Below are positions 63,239 to 64,000 of a stretch of 64,000 nt of DNA, one piece after another. The notes under the pieces are model-generated. The model saw nothing but the letters and a program-made list of their open reading frames with translations, did no database searches and was not told the origin of the DNA. The DNA comes from JBDWFY01 sp964291365. Its GTDB lineage: Bacteria; Pseudomonadota; Alphaproteobacteria; Rhizobiales; Stappiaceae. Location: NCBI GenBank assembly GCA_964291365.2, contig OZ220020.1, positions 1,116,001 to 1,180,000 of the forward strand, read 5' to 3'. A program made the position numbers and the translations under genes. Position 1 is the stretch's first letter. Each line of letters begins with the position of its first letter.

Positions 63239-64000
63239 ATGAAAGTGTCAGAAAATAGTGATTTTAATCTCACACGATACTGCCTTGAAAACTCAACTCA
63301 GAAATTTCCTCAAAAGTGCGCTCTTCAGGTATATTCAGATGGCGCGAAACTGATAGAAACTTGGAGTTTCGAAGAAATTTCAAGTGCGGTCTTAGGTGTC
63401 GCTTCATATTTCAACACTTTGGATATTTCACCAAAGAGTAGAATTATGCTGAGGATTGGAAATTCGAGTGATTTTCCACTGGTGTTTTTAGGAGCAATTG
63501 CCGCTGGCCATGTACCAATTCCAACATCTTCTATGTTGACAGCGTACGAATGTGATTTTTTGTTAAGTGATTCTAATGCGACTGTAATTGTTCATGATAA
63601 TAAGACAGAATTACCTCATGAAATTGGTGATTCCTTATTACTTGGCACAGAGAAAATTTCTGAAATGAAATCGCATCCAGTTGGAGATTATGCCAAGACG
63701 AAATTAAATGATCCGGCATTTATAGTTTATACCTCTGGGACTGGAGGTCAACCAAAAGGAGTAGTTCACGCGCATCGTAGTTTATTGGGTCGTAAACCAA
63801 TGTACCGAGATTGGTATGGAATTAAGGAAACTGATATTTTACTTCATGCCGGTGCATTTAACTGGACTTATACATTAGGAACAGGATTAATGGATCCGTG
63901 GGTAAATGGTGCTACAAGTGTCATTTATGTTGGGAATTCAAACCCTGAAAAATGGCCAGAAATTATTAAGAAAAGCAATGCGACTTTGTTTGCTGCGGTT
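63239..64000 (+). CDS. AMP-dependent acyl-CoA synthetase, partial (C-terminus outside window)
   Basis: 254 residues visible from the ATG at 63239. The AMP-binding P-loop is FIVYTSGTGGQPKGVVHAHR near residue 160; GAFNWTYTLGTGLMDPW and an N-terminal TWSFEEISSAVLGVASYFNT fit ANL-superfamily ligases such as benzoate- or short-chain acyl-CoA ligases. LRIGNSSDFPLVFLGAIAAG and VPIPTSSMLTAYECDFLLSD are also family-like. Start context AGAGAAGC. Substrate unassigned. No stop before the edge. Confidence 0.88.
   Translation, partial: MKVSENSDFNLTRYCLENSTQKFPQKCALQVYSDGAKLIETWSFEEISSAVLGVASYFNTLDISPKSRIMLRIGNSSDFPLVFLGAIAAGHVPIPTSSMLTAYECDFLLSDSNATVIVHDNKTELPHEIGDSLLLGTEKISEMKSHPVGDYAKTKLNDPAFIVYTSGTGGQPKGVVHAHRSLLGRKPMYRDWYGIKETDILLHAGAFNWTYTLGTGLMDPWVNGATSVIYVGNSNPEKWPEIIKKSNATLFAAV

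Noticed and set aside
1..64000. tRNA, rRNA and CRISPR arrays
   Set aside because: No cloverleaf with a GGTTCGAATCC-type arm, no rRNA stretches and no regularly spaced repeats were seen by eye; a covariance search could still find a small RNA.

Overview
The window looks like a near-origin segment of an AT-rich alphaproteobacterial chromosome. The order rho - mnmE - mnmG - rsmG - parA - parB - holA - lptE - leuS, the ffh - rpsP - rimM - trmD - rplS block, and the HIG1-domain, DUF1127 and YcjX/YcjF proteins all fit Alphaproteobacteria. Intergenic DNA is very AT-rich and many decaying genes are present. I cannot place it more finely than an AT-rich, probably free-living alphaproteobacterium.

Layout. 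1-12 kb: the end of rho; a degenerating patch with a frameshifted toxin-like gene, a zinc-ribbon partner and a second decayed copy of that partner plus the rho 3' end; then a thioredoxin-domain protein (minus strand) and the mnmE/mnmG/rsmG/parA/parB cluster, with an ankyrin-repeat gene between mnmE and mnmG. Three perfect 16-bp parS palindromes lie within 6 kb upstream of parA and a fourth lies about 37 kb further on. 12-17 kb: holA, lptE and leuS (minus), then a YggS-type protein. 17-24 kb: a tiny lipoprotein, ffh, chorismate mutase, rpsP, rimM, trmD, rplS and leuC; no leuD follows. 24-25 kb: an HNH protein in gene-poor DNA.

25.6-37.9 kb is the most interesting region. An AraC-type regulator with a consensus-like promoter precedes a 13-gene same-strand run: a PotDABC-type ABC importer, then a short-chain dehydrogenase, an APH-fold kinase, a class-III PLP enzyme, a CoA-acylating aldehyde dehydrogenase, two tandem-domain BMC shell proteins, a small unknown protein, a pentameric EutN/CcmL-type vertex protein and a hexameric BMC protein. 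The enzyme set matches the mycobacterial/rhodococcal aminoacetone (1-amino-2-propanol) microcompartment (RMM/AAU type). The predicted flow is: amine import; SDR interconversion of aminoacetone and aminopropanol; phosphorylation; phospholyase release of ammonia, phosphate and propionaldehyde in the shell; oxidation to propionyl-CoA.

38-53 kb: an HTH/PIN toxin-antitoxin-like pair, a small membrane protein, ycjF-ycjX, acsA, DUF1761, a CobW GTPase, a TesB thioesterase (minus except CobW), then a UbiH-type hydroxylase, a HIG1 protein, a PduO-type cobalamin adenosyltransferase, etfB-etfA and a 3-hydroxyacyl-CoA dehydrogenase. 53-64 kb is more accessory: small unknown genes, a remnant of a molybdopterin-type dehydrogenase, a ugp-like importer with two paralogous binding-protein genes, a DUF1127 protein, a dead IS1595/ISXO2-type transposase with two nonsense codons, and the start of an AMP-dependent acyl-CoA ligase running off the edge. 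I saw no tRNA, rRNA or CRISPR array.
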